Source: a virus
Length of the DNA stretch: 40,048 nucleotides
IMG/VR virus record: IMGVR_UViG_3300045049_000096
Coordinates: 1 to 40,048 of that record
Strand: one strand, 5' to 3'
Shown here in pieces: positions 26,894-35,491 of the stretch. A model generated the notes under the pieces. That model did not search any database. It had not been told where the DNA came from and worked only from the letters and a program-made list of their open reading frames with translations. The first letter of the stretch is position 1, and each line of letters opens with the position of its first letter. Both the position numbers and the translations under genes were made by a program.

Positions 26894-27073
26894 GTGATCG
26901 AAATGCAGTGGTGGACGATCCCGGCCGGGATGGAATTCACCCTTGCGCTGTCCTGCGCATTCATCGCCAACGTGGATGAGATCGGCGCCGAGATGGCGGC
27001 CGTCTCCCTGTTCATGATCGGCTCGATGCTGTGCGGCGCCCTGGCGCTCGCGTTTTACCTGATGTCGATTTAA
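26894..27073 (+). CDS. Small membrane protein, 59 residues
   Basis: The start is taken as GTG at 26894 because GAAGG lies at a good distance; ATG at 26903 lacks one. The product has an amphipathic N-terminal half (MQWWTIPAGMEFTLALSCAF) and a clear C-terminal membrane segment (AAVSLFMIGSMLCGALALAF, then YLMSI). Its size and two hydrophobic stretches would allow a holin-like role, but no lysis genes are adjacent, so this stays open. Confidence 0.55.
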   Translation: MIEMQWWTIPAGMEFTLALSCAFIANVDEIGAEMAAVSLFMIGSMLCGALALAFYLMSI

Positions 27074-27084
27074 TAAGCAGCACC

Positions 27085-27720
27085 ATGACCGAACCGAGAG
27101 AGATCAACTGGGCGCAGATCGAAGCTGCGTACAGGGCCGGTGTGAAGTCGCTGCGCCAGATCGGCGCCGAACATGGCGTCACGGAAGGAGCGATCCGCAA
27201 GCGCGCAAACAAGGAAGGATGGGAGCGCGACCTTGCCGAAAAGGTAAGGCTGAAGGCCGAGGAAAAGGTACGCAAGGAAGCGGTACGCAACTCCGTACGC
27301 GAATCAACCCGCGTACCGGAATCGGTCGTGCTGGAGGTGAATTCGGACCTGCTCGCAGGGGTGACGCTCGGCCATCGCAAGGACATTTCCCGATTCCGGT
27401 CGCTCGGCGTGGCGCTGCTGGAGGAACTGGAGCGCGGCACGTTCAGCCGGGAACTGTTCGAGCAGCTGGCCGATCTTGTGGCCGGGCCGCCGATCACGGG
27501 CACCGATCCGGCGGACAAAGCGGCCGAGCGCCGCCGTCAGCAGTTGCTGGAATCGTTCGAGAAGACGATGAGCCTGCCTAGCCGCGTGGACAGCATGAAG
27601 AAACTGGCCGATACGTTGAAGACGCTGATTGCGCTGGAGCGCGAAGCCTACGGCATGCTCAACGACGGCAACAACCGAGGAGCCGGAACGATCGAGGACT
27701 GGCTGGACAGCCTTGACTGA
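27085..27720 (+). CDS. terS: Terminase small subunit
   Basis: The 211-residue product has an N-terminal helix-turn-helix suited to recognising the packaging site: WAQIEAAYRAGVKSLRQIGA, then EHGVTEGAIRKRANKEGW. A long charged coiled region follows (KVRLKAEEKVRKEAVRNSVR), then a helical oligomerisation-type domain. The C-terminus (GTIEDWLDSLD) is acidic, as expected for the part that contacts the large subunit. ATG at 27085 is the first codon of the conserved part. The gene overlaps the large subunit gene by eight bases. Confidence 0.8.
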   Translation: MTEPREINWAQIEAAYRAGVKSLRQIGAEHGVTEGAIRKRANKEGWERDLAEKVRLKAEEKVRKEAVRNSVRESTRVPESVVLEVNSDLLAGVTLGHRKDISRFRSLGVALLEELERGTFSRELFEQLADLVAGPPITGTDPADKAAERRRQQLLESFEKTMSLPSRVDSMKKLADTLKTLIALEREAYGMLNDGNNRGAGTIEDWLDSLD

Positions 27721-29248
27721 CCGTGCGGCCGAGCGCGAGGAGAAGAAGCGCCGCCTGAAGGAAGACTTCGAGTATTACGCGCCGCGCTGCCTGAAGATCA
27801 TCGGCAAGGACGGCAAGATCGTCCCTTTCGAGTTGAACGCAGCCCAGCGCTACGTACATCGGCGTCTTGAGAAGCAGTTGCGTGAGAAGGGAAAGATCCG
27901 GGCGCTGATCCTGAAGGGCCGCCAGCAGGGCATGAGCACCTACGTACAGGCGCGCTTCATGCACAAGCTGCAGTTCGCGAAGGGCAAGAAGGCATTCATC
28001 CTGACGCACCTGGCCGAAGCGACGGATAACCTTTTCAACATGACGAAAAGGTATTACGAGAACCTGCCGGGCCCGATCCAGCCCAGCGCCGGCCGCTCGA
28101 ATTCCAAGGAATTGTGGTTCGACCGCCTGGACTGCCGCTATGCCGTGGCCACCGCCGGCAACGCCGAGACGGGCCGGTCCGGCACGGTACAGCTGTTTCA
28201 CGGTTCCGAAGTGGCGTTCTGGCCGAACCCGGACAAGATCTGGCCCGGCCTGGGTCAGGCGATTGCAGATATGGACGACACCGAAATCATTCTGGAGTCG
28301 ACGGCCAACGGCGTCGGCGGCGATTTTCATACGCGCTGGCGCATGGCAGAGCGCGGCGAATCGGACTACGAAGCAATTTTCGTCCCGTGGTTCTGGCAGG
28401 AGGAATATTCGAAGGAGCCGCCGAAGGACTTCGTGCGGACGGAGGAAGAAGACCAGCTGAAGCACCTGTTCGGCTTGACCGATGGACAGCTGTATTTCCG
28501 CCGCCGCAAGATCGCCGACGACTTCAAGGGCGACGAAACCCGCTTCCAGCAGGAATACCCGAACACGGCGGCCGAAGCGTTCGTGGCGGCGAAGCGCGAT
28601 TCGCTGATCCCGATTCCGAACATCCTGGCTGCGCGCAAGGAAAAGAGCATCGGGCCGCAGGCACACATCCCGCTGGTGATCGGCTGCGACCCGGCGCGCT
28701 ACGGCGACGACCGCACGGCGATCGTGTGGCGCCGCGGCCGCGTGGTAACGCGCGTGCGCACGCTGGCCAAGAAGAACACGATGCAGATCGCCGGCATCCT
28801 GGCCAAGCTGATCGACGACGAGAAGCCGCAGAAGGTCTTCATCGACATCATCGGGCTGGGCGTGGGCGTCTACGACCGCCTGGAGGAACTGAATTACGGC
28901 GATGTCGTCGTCGGCGTGCAGGCCAGCGAATCGGCCGACGAAGACGACCTGTACGTCAACAAGCGCGCCGAGATGTGGGTGCGAATGCGCGACTGGTTCG
29001 CTGAAAAGCCCGTGCGCATCCCGGACAGCGACGAGATGCAGGCCGACATCGTGGAGCCTGGCTACACGTACGACAGCAAGGGCCGCATCAAGATCGAGAG
29101 CAAGGAAGCGATCAAGAAGCGCGGCGGCCTGTCGCCGGACATCGCCGACGCCCTGTCGCTGACGTTCGCCGAGCCATTCCGCCCGATCGACCGTACGCCG
29201 GTCAACGTTGAATCGCATCGCCCGCATGATCCGGGCGCAGGATACTGA
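27713..29248 (+). CDS. terL: Terminase large subunit
   Basis: The 511-residue product has the ATPase motif ALILKGRQQGMSTY (residues 64-77), a Walker-B-like LFHGSEVAFW (161-170) and the coupling motif ILESTANG (193-200). The nuclease domain has VIGCDPARYGDDRTAIVW (D326), VFIDIIGLGVG (D378) and LSPDIADALSL (D476, D479). It drives DNA into the prohead and cuts concatemers. No ATG fits: the only candidates are TTG at 27713, overlapping the TerS stop, and an ATG at 27629 whose extra 28 residues look like out-of-frame TerS sequence. I take TTG, so translation is probably coupled. Confidence 0.9.
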   Translation: MTDRAAEREEKKRRLKEDFEYYAPRCLKIIGKDGKIVPFELNAAQRYVHRRLEKQLREKGKIRALILKGRQQGMSTYVQARFMHKLQFAKGKKAFILTHLAEATDNLFNMTKRYYENLPGPIQPSAGRSNSKELWFDRLDCRYAVATAGNAETGRSGTVQLFHGSEVAFWPNPDKIWPGLGQAIADMDDTEIILESTANGVGGDFHTRWRMAERGESDYEAIFVPWFWQEEYSKEPPKDFVRTEEEDQLKHLFGLTDGQLYFRRRKIADDFKGDETRFQQEYPNTAAEAFVAAKRDSLIPIPNILAARKEKSIGPQAHIPLVIGCDPARYGDDRTAIVWRRGRVVTRVRTLAKKNTMQIAGILAKLIDDEKPQKVFIDIIGLGVGVYDRLEELNYGDVVVGVQASESADEDDLYVNKRAEMWVRMRDWFAEKPVRIPDSDEMQADIVEPGYTYDSKGRIKIESKEAIKKRGGLSPDIADALSLTFAEPFRPIDRTPVNVESHRPHDPGAGY

Positions 29249-29259
29249 GAAAGCACCGC

Positions 29260-31728
29260 ATGGACAAACAGACCGCACGCCGCCGCAAGGCCGCGCGCCA
29301 GCAGGCCGCCGCGCCCGCAGCAGCGCCGCAAGCCCTGAATCCGGACGACCACGCCAACGGCGCCGAGATGGACCTGGGCGACAGCACGACCGGGCAGGCG
29401 CTGGCCGCCGGCGACGAGATCGACGAGGCCATGGCCGCGCAGATGGCAGAGAAGCAGCGCGCCGCCGATGATCAGCGCCAGGCGCAACTGGATGCATTCG
29501 CCGCGGCCCTGGCGAAGAAGCGCCAGTCCGCCGTCAACGCGCGCGCGCAGTCGAACATCGAGCAGATCTGGCGCGAGGATGAGGAATTCTACGAGGGCAT
29601 CGACGACGCGAACCGCAACGAGCACGCCACCCTGAAGCCGCGCGACTTCGGCGGCACGGGCGGCACCAGCGTAGCGGACAACGCCGCGCGCGGCACCGGC
29701 TCGAACGTGTTCCCGAACATCACGCGCCCCTATGTCGACTTCAGCGCCGGCCGCGCCGCCGACATGCTGCTGCCGACCGACGATCCGAACTGGGATCTGC
29801 GCGAGACGCCGATGCCGGACATCATCGAGGCGATGGGCAGCGACAAGCCGCTGACCTATCCGCCGGGCGTGATTCCGAAGGATGGCGCACCGACGACGAT
29901 CGGCGAGGCCGCGACGCAGATGGTGGGCCAGGCCCGCGCCAAGGTGGCGAAGGCCAAGCGCCGCATCGAGGACTGGCTGGAGGAAGGCCACTACAGCGCC
30001 GAGCAGCGCAAGGTGCTCAAGGACGCGGCCAAGGTCGGCGTCGGCATCCTGAAAGGCCCGTTCCCCATCAAGCGGATGGCGCGCGTCATCCAGCGTGACG
30101 ACGCCGGCGTCATCACCGGCATGGCGATCCAGAATAAGACGGCGCCCGTCTCGAAGCGCATCGACTACTGGAATTTCTACCCGGACCCGGCATGCGGCGA
30201 GAACATCCACCGCGGCAATTACGTCTGGGAGCGCGACACGATCACCGCGCGCGAACTGCGCGACCTGCTGGGCACCGTGGGCGATGACGATCAACCGTTC
30301 TACCTGGAAGAAACGATCAAGCAATGCCTGTCGGAAGGCCCGCAGCGCAAATACCAGGAAGACCTGAACTACCAGGCGCAGGATGCCGAATCGTTCGAAA
30401 TCTGGTATTACCACGGCGTGGCCACGGCCGAAGACCTGCGTGCCGCCGGCCTGGACGTCAAGGAAGACACGGTCCTGCCCGTCATGATCACGATGGTGAA
30501 CGACCGCGTCATCAAGGCCGCGCGCAGCACCCTGGACAGCGGCGAATTCCCGTATGACGTCATGGTGTGGCAGGAGCGCGATGGGCACTGGGCCGGCATC
30601 GGCGTCGCGCGCCAGGTGCGCACGCCGCAGCGCATGCTGACGGCCGCCACGCGCAACCTGCTGGACAATGCCGGCCTGGCCGCCGGGCCGCAGATCGTCA
30701 TCGCCGACGGCGCCATCAAGCCGATGAACCCGAACGAGCCCTACGGCATCCGCCCACGCATGCTGTGGAAGATGCTCAAGGACGCGACCAACATCGACGA
30801 CGTGCGCAAGGCATTCGCCGCGATCACAATCCCGATGCTGACGGACGAACTGCTGAAGATCGTGGCCTACGCGCAGAAGCTGGCCGAGGACTGCACCGGC
30901 ATGCCGATGCTGATGCAGGGCCAGCAGGGGCAGGCCAGCGAAACCGTCGGCGGCATGCAGCTGCTGACGAACAACAGCAACACACCGTTGCGCCAGATTG
31001 CCAAGCTGTTCGACGACCGCATCACGGTCCCGCACCTGCTGCGTTACTACGAGTGGCTGCTGATCTACGGCGAGCAGGACGAGAAGGGCGAGTATGTCGT
31101 GGCCGCGCGCGGCTCGTCGGCCCTGTTCGAACGCGACGCCCAGAACCAGGCCATCCTCGCCATGGGGCAGCTGATCGGTAATCCGGCGTTCGCGATCGAC
31201 CCGATGCGCTGGATCAAGCAGTACATGAAGGCGCAGCGCCTGGACCCGGACAATTTCCAGTACAGCCAGGCCGAGCAGGCGCAGATGAAGGCGCAGGCCG
31301 CACAGAACCCGCCGCCGCAAGATCCGAAAATCCAGGTCGCGCAGATCGGTGCGCAGGCCCGCGTCAAGGCGGCCGAGATCGCGGCCGGCGTGCAGGAGAA
31401 GCGCATTGCCGCCGACACCGACCGCGATGCCGTGTTCGCCCAGAGCGAAGCGGCGCGCACGCAAGCCGATGCGCAGGCGCACCAGAGCGAACTGCAGACG
31501 AAGCTGCAACTGGCCTACCTCGATTATGCGAACCGCGAGAAGCTGTCGCTGGACCAGGTCAAGTCCCGCCTGGCCGAAACCACGATGAAGCTGAACGTGC
31601 AGCGCGAGCTGTCCGAGATGTCGACGGCTGCCGACCTGCACAAACACAACAACCCGACGACGCAGGCGATCACGCCGCCAACTGAACCGGCTGGCCGCGC
31701 GCCGAGTGGCGAGGCCTGGCAGGCATGA
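29260..31728 (+). CDS. Portal protein (large podovirus type)
   Basis: The 822-residue product directly follows TerL. It has an Ala-rich, basic N-terminal tail, a body with IEQIWREDEEFYEGIDDANR, VFPNITRPYVDFSAGRAADM, DYWNFYPDPACGENIHRGNY and RMLTAATRNLLDNAGLAAGP. The C-terminal 180 residues are a long Ala/Gln coiled coil (QARVKAAEIAAGVQEKRIAA, LQLAYLDYANREKLSLDQVK). Size, position and coiled C-terminus fit the large portal proteins of podophages with N4gp56-type capsids; this forms the dodecameric DNA channel. Confidence 0.85.
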   Translation: MDKQTARRRKAARQQAAAPAAAPQALNPDDHANGAEMDLGDSTTGQALAAGDEIDEAMAAQMAEKQRAADDQRQAQLDAFAAALAKKRQSAVNARAQSNIEQIWREDEEFYEGIDDANRNEHATLKPRDFGGTGGTSVADNAARGTGSNVFPNITRPYVDFSAGRAADMLLPTDDPNWDLRETPMPDIIEAMGSDKPLTYPPGVIPKDGAPTTIGEAATQMVGQARAKVAKAKRRIEDWLEEGHYSAEQRKVLKDAAKVGVGILKGPFPIKRMARVIQRDDAGVITGMAIQNKTAPVSKRIDYWNFYPDPACGENIHRGNYVWERDTITARELRDLLGTVGDDDQPFYLEETIKQCLSEGPQRKYQEDLNYQAQDAESFEIWYYHGVATAEDLRAAGLDVKEDTVLPVMITMVNDRVIKAARSTLDSGEFPYDVMVWQERDGHWAGIGVARQVRTPQRMLTAATRNLLDNAGLAAGPQIVIADGAIKPMNPNEPYGIRPRMLWKMLKDATNIDDVRKAFAAITIPMLTDELLKIVAYAQKLAEDCTGMPMLMQGQQGQASETVGGMQLLTNNSNTPLRQIAKLFDDRITVPHLLRYYEWLLIYGEQDEKGEYVVAARGSSALFERDAQNQAILAMGQLIGNPAFAIDPMRWIKQYMKAQRLDPDNFQYSQAEQAQMKAQAAQNPPPQDPKIQVAQIGAQARVKAAEIAAGVQEKRIAADTDRDAVFAQSEAARTQADAQAHQSELQTKLQLAYLDYANREKLSLDQVKSRLAETTMKLNVQRELSEMSTAADLHKHNNPTTQAITPPTEPAGRAPSGEAWQA

Positions 31729-31946
31729 GCCAGCAGCCCGACCTGACGGACCTGACCTTGTCCGAGCGCGATCGCATCAGCGACGTGTGGCTGCGCCTGC
31801 GCGAACGCCTGCTGGCGCGGCTCGACCTGCTGCGCCGCCAGAACGACCACGAAATGACACCCGAGAAGACCGCGCAACTGCGCGGGCGCATCGCCGAACT
31901 TAAAAATTTGCTCGCCGCTGGTGAAAGCCAGGACGGGCACGAGTGA
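31725..31946 (+). CDS. Hypothetical head-region protein, 73 residues
   Basis: The start overlaps the portal stop as ATGA. The product is an almost continuous charged helix (LSERDRISDVWLRLRERLLA, RLDLLRRQNDHEMTPEKTAQ, LRGRIAELKNLLAAG), so it probably forms a helical bundle. Such small proteins between portal and scaffold occur in podophages. A terminator-like hairpin follows at 31975, so it may mark the end of one expression block. Confidence 0.65.
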   Translation: MSQQPDLTDLTLSERDRISDVWLRLRERLLARLDLLRRQNDHEMTPEKTAQLRGRIAELKNLLAAGESQDGHE

Positions 31947-31974
31947 CAGGGACCATCGGCCCCTTGTCGTAACG

Positions 31975-31996
31975 ACCGCCCGTGAGGCGGTTTTTT
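31975..31996 (+). terminator. Intrinsic terminator between portal block and scaffold/capsid block
   Basis: ACCGCC (31975-31980) pairs with GGCGGT (31986-31991) around CGTGA and runs into TTTTTTG. It lies in the middle of the late operon, so it may be partial and set the ratio of packaging to capsid proteins, or be overridden by antitermination. Confidence 0.7.
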
Positions 31997-32014
31997 GTTT
32001 GTGGAGATGTACCA

Positions 32015-33019
32015 ATGGCAGGAGAAAACGACCAGTTGGAAACCCTGACGCCCGAGGAAGACGCGAACGCGGAAGCCGAGTTCCTGGCCGCCTTCAACAC
32101 GACGCGCGAGCAGCAGCTGCCGCACGCCGAAGGATCGACCACCGAAGCGAACAACGCGAATGCCAACGCCAGCACCGCAACGGCGCAGGAGGAACCCGAG
32201 GAAGATGCAGCCGCCCGCGCGCAAGCCGAAGCGGATGCAGCAGCCGCAGCGCAAGCCGCGGCCGAAGCGGAAGCCCGTGCGAAGGCCGAACAGGAAGCAT
32301 CCGCCCCTGTGACGCTGACGAAAGCCGAAGTCGAAGCCCTGCGCGCCGCCGCCGCCACGATTCCGCAACTGCAGGAAGAACTGCGCCGCACCCGTGACAC
32401 CACGGCCGGCAAGATCGGTTCCATCCAGCAGGAGTTGAAAGCGATCGCGGCACGCGCGGCCGACGGCCAGAAGTCGGCGCAGGTCCAACTCAAGCGCATC
32501 AAGTCCGAGTTCCCCGAACTGGGCCAGATGCTGGAGGAAGACCTGAACGAAGCCACGGCCGCGCGCGAAGTGGCCACGCCGCCGGACAACGCAGGCGACG
32601 CCGCCCCGGCGCCGCAGCAGCAATCCGAGCCGGCCGATCCGTTCGCTGATCCTCGTGTCCAGCAGGAGATTCGCACCAGGGAACGCGCCATCGTGGATGC
32701 AGTGCATCCGGACTGGCGGGAACTGAAAGCGACGCCTGAGTTTTCCGAGTGGCGCAATCAACTGCCGCAAGCTGCGCGCGACCTGCTCGCGTCCTCATGG
32801 GATGCAAATGTGCTGGTCGATGCCTTCAAGGATTTCAAAGCCTGGAGGGACACGCGCGCGCAGCAGGCAACGGCGCAAGCCGAAGCCAACAAGCAACGCG
32901 GCAAGCGGCTGGAAAACGCGATCCCCGCAACGAAGGGAGCGCCAACCGGCATCAACGCAGTCGATGACGATGCGGCATTCGAGGCCGGTTTCAAAGCCGT
33001 CCGCACCGGAAGCCGCTGA
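32015..33019 (+). CDS. Capsid scaffolding protein
   Basis: ATG at 32015 has GGAG nine bases upstream. The 334-residue product is Ala/Glu-rich, without Cys, and mostly helical, with low-complexity AEADAAAAAQAAAEAEARAK (about residues 73-92), a coiled region (TIPQLQEELRRTRDTTAGKI, LKAIAARAADGQKSAQVQLK) and a C-terminal part (FEAGFKAVRTGSR) that is basic at the end. Position directly before the major capsid gene and this composition are typical of scaffolding proteins, which bind the capsid protein during prohead assembly and then leave. Confidence 0.8.
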   Translation: MAGENDQLETLTPEEDANAEAEFLAAFNTTREQQLPHAEGSTTEANNANANASTATAQEEPEEDAAARAQAEADAAAAAQAAAEAEARAKAEQEASAPVTLTKAEVEALRAAAATIPQLQEELRRTRDTTAGKIGSIQQELKAIAARAADGQKSAQVQLKRIKSEFPELGQMLEEDLNEATAAREVATPPDNAGDAAPAPQQQSEPADPFADPRVQQEIRTRERAIVDAVHPDWRELKATPEFSEWRNQLPQAARDLLASSWDANVLVDAFKDFKAWRDTRAQQATAQAEANKQRGKRLENAIPATKGAPTGINAVDDDAAFEAGFKAVRTGSR

Positions 33020-33048
33020 CCCCAACCCATCATTGAAAGATAGTCACA

Positions 33049-34086
33049 ATGACGATCCAGACCCTCAATACCTCCGCCCGGATTAATAAATTCAAGGGCG
33101 AGATCCTGGCGCATGCCATGCCCGTCGAAGTGCTGGGCATCACCGGCCAGCAGAAGAAGATGCCGACCAACGCCAGCAAGACGATTTCGTTCCGCCGCTG
33201 GCTGCCGTACGGCTCGACCCTGTCGAACCCGAACCAGTGGAACGTCAGCGCGGTCGCGCACATCACGCAGGAAGGCGTCACCCCGGCGGCCGATACCCTG
33301 ACCCCGCAGGACATCGAAGTGCAGATGCAGCAGTATGCCGTGCTGTACGCCGTGTCTGATCAGATGGTGGACATGCACGAAGACGGTCCGCAGATCGTCG
33401 ACGAGATGAAGAAGCAGACCGGCGAGCGCCTGGGCCTGGTGCGCGAGATGGTGCGCTACGGCGCCCTGAAGGGCTGCACCAACAAGTTTTACGCCGGCGG
33501 CACCTCGCGCGCCACCGTGTCGAGCAAGATCACCCTGTCGCTGCTGCGCAAGATCACGCGCTCGCTGAAGGCGAACCATGCCAGCTTCATCACCGGCATC
33601 CTGGCGCCGACGCCGAACTACGGCACCGCCGCAGTGGAAGCTTCCTACCTCGTGTTCGCGCACACCGACACCGAGCAGGACATCCGCGACCTGACCGGCT
33701 TCAAGGAAACGGCGATCTACGGCCAACGCAAGGTGATCCACGAGCAGGAACTGGGTAGCGTCGAAAACTTCCGCGTCATCCTGTCGCCGGAACTGCAGAG
33801 CATTCCGGACGCGGGCGTCGCCGTCGGCGCAACCGGCCTGTATTCCACTTCGGGCTCGAATATCGACGTCTATCCGGTCATTGTGGCCGCCGAGAATGCA
33901 TGGGGCAGCGTGGCCCTGCGCGGCAAGGACGCCATCGATGTCACCTACCTGCCGCCGGGCCAGAAGGACAAGAACGACCCGCTGGGCCAGCGTGGCTACA
34001 TCGGCGCGAAGAACTACTTCGCGGCCACCGTGCTGAACAACGGCTGGATGGCTGTCGCTGAAGTCGGCGTCTCGGTGCTGCCGTAA
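33049..34086 (+). CDS. N4gp56-type major capsid protein
   Basis: The 345-residue product has the pattern of the N4gp56 capsid family: ILAHAMPVEVLGITGQQKKM, TISFRRWLPYGSTLSNPNQW, a VTPAADTLTPQDIEVQMQQY stretch, AVLYAVSDQMVDMHEDGPQI, and DLTGFKETAIYGQRKVIHEQ with LGSVENFRVILSPE. It folds as an HK97-type shell subunit. Strong AAAG-type ribosome site is lacking, but the neighbouring scaffold gene is only 29 bases away. Expected to be the most abundant virion protein. Confidence 0.9.
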   Translation: MTIQTLNTSARINKFKGEILAHAMPVEVLGITGQQKKMPTNASKTISFRRWLPYGSTLSNPNQWNVSAVAHITQEGVTPAADTLTPQDIEVQMQQYAVLYAVSDQMVDMHEDGPQIVDEMKKQTGERLGLVREMVRYGALKGCTNKFYAGGTSRATVSSKITLSLLRKITRSLKANHASFITGILAPTPNYGTAAVEASYLVFAHTDTEQDIRDLTGFKETAIYGQRKVIHEQELGSVENFRVILSPELQSIPDAGVAVGATGLYSTSGSNIDVYPVIVAAENAWGSVALRGKDAIDVTYLPPGQKDKNDPLGQRGYIGAKNYFAATVLNNGWMAVAEVGVSVLP

Positions 34087-34138
34087 TTCTGTAACGGCGC
34101 CGGGCCCAGCGCCTGGCGCCTGACCTGAAAGGAACAAC

Positions 34139-34384
34139 ATGGCAAATCCCCAAGTATCGATCGCGCAGCAGATCCAGAAGATGACGCTGAACCAGTCCGA
34201 CAAACGCCTGCTGCTGTCGGCGTTCAATGGCCTGGTCGACGACGTCGAGCAGCTGCGCGCATCGCTCTCCGCATTTCTGGCCAAGGCAGACACGGCAGCC
34301 GCCGCGACTGTCGCATCGCTCGGAACCAACAACGTCGCGACCCTGGCCGTGACGAAGTCCGCGCTGAACGTCAAGAAGTCGTAA
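34139..34384 (+). CDS. Hypothetical head-region protein, 81 residues
   Basis: ATG at 34139 has AAAGGAA before it. The product is helical in the first half (SIAQQIQKMTLNQSDKRLLL, FNGLVDDVEQLRASLSAFLA) and Ala/Thr/Ser-rich later (TVASLGTNNVATLAVTKSAL). It lies between the capsid gene and another likely virion gene, after a GC hairpin at 34096-34120. A minor capsid or tail-connector role is likely only by position. Confidence 0.6.
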   Translation: MANPQVSIAQQIQKMTLNQSDKRLLLSAFNGLVDDVEQLRASLSAFLAKADTAAAATVASLGTNNVATLAVTKSALNVKKS

Positions 34385-34410
34385 TCCTCTCTCCGTAAAG
34401 GAACCCATAC

Positions 34411-34893
34411 ATGCAATCTCAACAATTCATCGGCGGCAATCTGGTGCTCACGAAGGCCGGCTTGACCGGCCTGTCCGGCGCTGCCACCACGTTCACGATC
34501 GGCACCGCGATCGTGTATGCCCTCTACGGCAAGCTGGCCAGCAAGTCGACCGTATCGGGCGGCACCACGCCGACGACCGACGCCGTCACGGGCGCCGCAA
34601 TCACCCTGAAGGCCGGCTATGGCACCAACGTGCTGTGGTGCCTGGACTCGTCGGGCAACGTGAAAGTCGTGCAGGGCTCGACCGAACTGCTGGACGCCTC
34701 GGGCGCCTTCCAGTTCGCCGCGCCGCAGTTCGCCAATCTGCCGGACACGCTGGTCCCGTTCGCCTACTGCGTGCTGAAGAACGCGGCCACCGGCACGCTG
34801 TTCACGTTCGGCACCTCGAACTGGAACCAGTCGGGCATGACGATCACGGTCAGCGACATCATGGCCGTCCCGAACCGTCCGCAAGCGTCGTAA
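34411..34893 (+). CDS. Putative virion (head decoration-like) protein, 160 residues
   Basis: ATG at 34411 follows AAAGGAA. The product is rich in Gly, Thr and Ala with strand-type segments (GGNLVLTKAGLTGLSGAATT, FTIGTAIVYALYGKLASKST, NVKVVQGSTELLDASGAFQF), much like small beta proteins on phage surfaces. It is closed by a terminator at 34918, so it ends the capsid block. I recognise no named family; decoration or fibre protein is an inference from composition and place. Confidence 0.6.
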   Translation: MQSQQFIGGNLVLTKAGLTGLSGAATTFTIGTAIVYALYGKLASKSTVSGGTTPTTDAVTGAAITLKAGYGTNVLWCLDSSGNVKVVQGSTELLDASGAFQFAAPQFANLPDTLVPFAYCVLKNAATGTLFTFGTSNWNQSGMTITVSDIMAVPNRPQAS

Positions 34894-34917
34894 TACCCAG
34901 CGTCACATAACCCCGAG

Positions 34918-34948
34918 CGGGCCGCCATCTGGTGGCCCGTTCTTTTTT
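34918..34948 (+). terminator. Intrinsic terminator after the capsid block
   Basis: CGGGCCGCC (34918-34926) pairs with GGTGGCCCG (34931-34939, one G-T pair) around ATCT and is followed by TTCTTTTTT. The Shine-Dalgarno GGAG of the next gene begins directly after the T run. Confidence 0.75.
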
Positions 34949-34958
34949 GGAGAACACC

Positions 34959-35480
34959 ATGAGCCGCAACCGCACCCCCGCAGTGACCCCCGACATGATG
35001 ACCGGCACCGTCGGCGCCGATTCCTTCGATGCAGACCTGGGCGGCCTGGATCGCAGCATCACCCTGGAACACGACCTGTCCCTGGAAGAACTGCGCGACA
35101 ACCTGAATGCCACCGTGTCGATGAGCAGCAACGATCCGGCGTTCAAGAAATTCACCGCTGACTCTGCCTTCATGGAAGAACAAGTCCTGGTGCGCGTGCT
35201 GCCATCGGCCGACCAGAACGCGGAAAAGATCGTCGACGTCTACAACGACGGCCGCCCGCAGCGCTTCATCCGCGGCGAATGGACGATCGCCCGCCGCAAG
35301 TATGTCGAAGTGCTGGCGCGCGCAAAGCCCTTCAGCGTGGCGACGCCCGAGATCACCGACGGCAACGGCGACCGCACCACCAAGATCGACATCAACCACG
35401 GCATGCGCTACCCGTTCGAGATGCGCGACAAGAACCCGATCGGCCAGGCATGGCTGAACGACATCCTCTCGCAACCGTAA
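34959..35480 (+). CDS. Hypothetical structural-region protein, 173 residues
   Basis: ATG at 34959 has GGAG seven bases upstream; an in-frame ATG at 34932 lies inside the terminator hairpin and is rejected. The product starts with an acidic, flexible part (MMTGTVGADSFDADLGGLDR, LEHDLSLEELRDNLNATVSM) and continues with an alpha/beta domain (QVLVRVLPSADQNAEKIVDV, RPQRFIRGEWTIARRKYVEV, DINHGMRYPFEMRDKNPIGQ). No family is recognised. Position before the adaptor suggests a virion or head-completion role. Confidence 0.65.
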   Translation: MSRNRTPAVTPDMMTGTVGADSFDADLGGLDRSITLEHDLSLEELRDNLNATVSMSSNDPAFKKFTADSAFMEEQVLVRVLPSADQNAEKIVDVYNDGRPQRFIRGEWTIARRKYVEVLARAKPFSVATPEITDGNGDRTTKIDINHGMRYPFEMRDKNPIGQAWLNDILSQP

Positions 35481-35491
35481 TCCGATAACCC

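Noticed and set aside
27659-31647. Very long open frames on the minus strand opposite the terminase and portal genes (27659-29497, 29062-31647)
   Set aside because: They mirror the GC-rich third positions of the real + strand genes, have Arg/His/Leu-rich products without family patterns, and no ribosome sites or operon context.
33049-34086. Capsid gene as a classic HK97 protease-processed capsid
   Set aside because: No protease gene or delta-domain is present; a separate scaffold gene and N4gp56-type motifs fit better.
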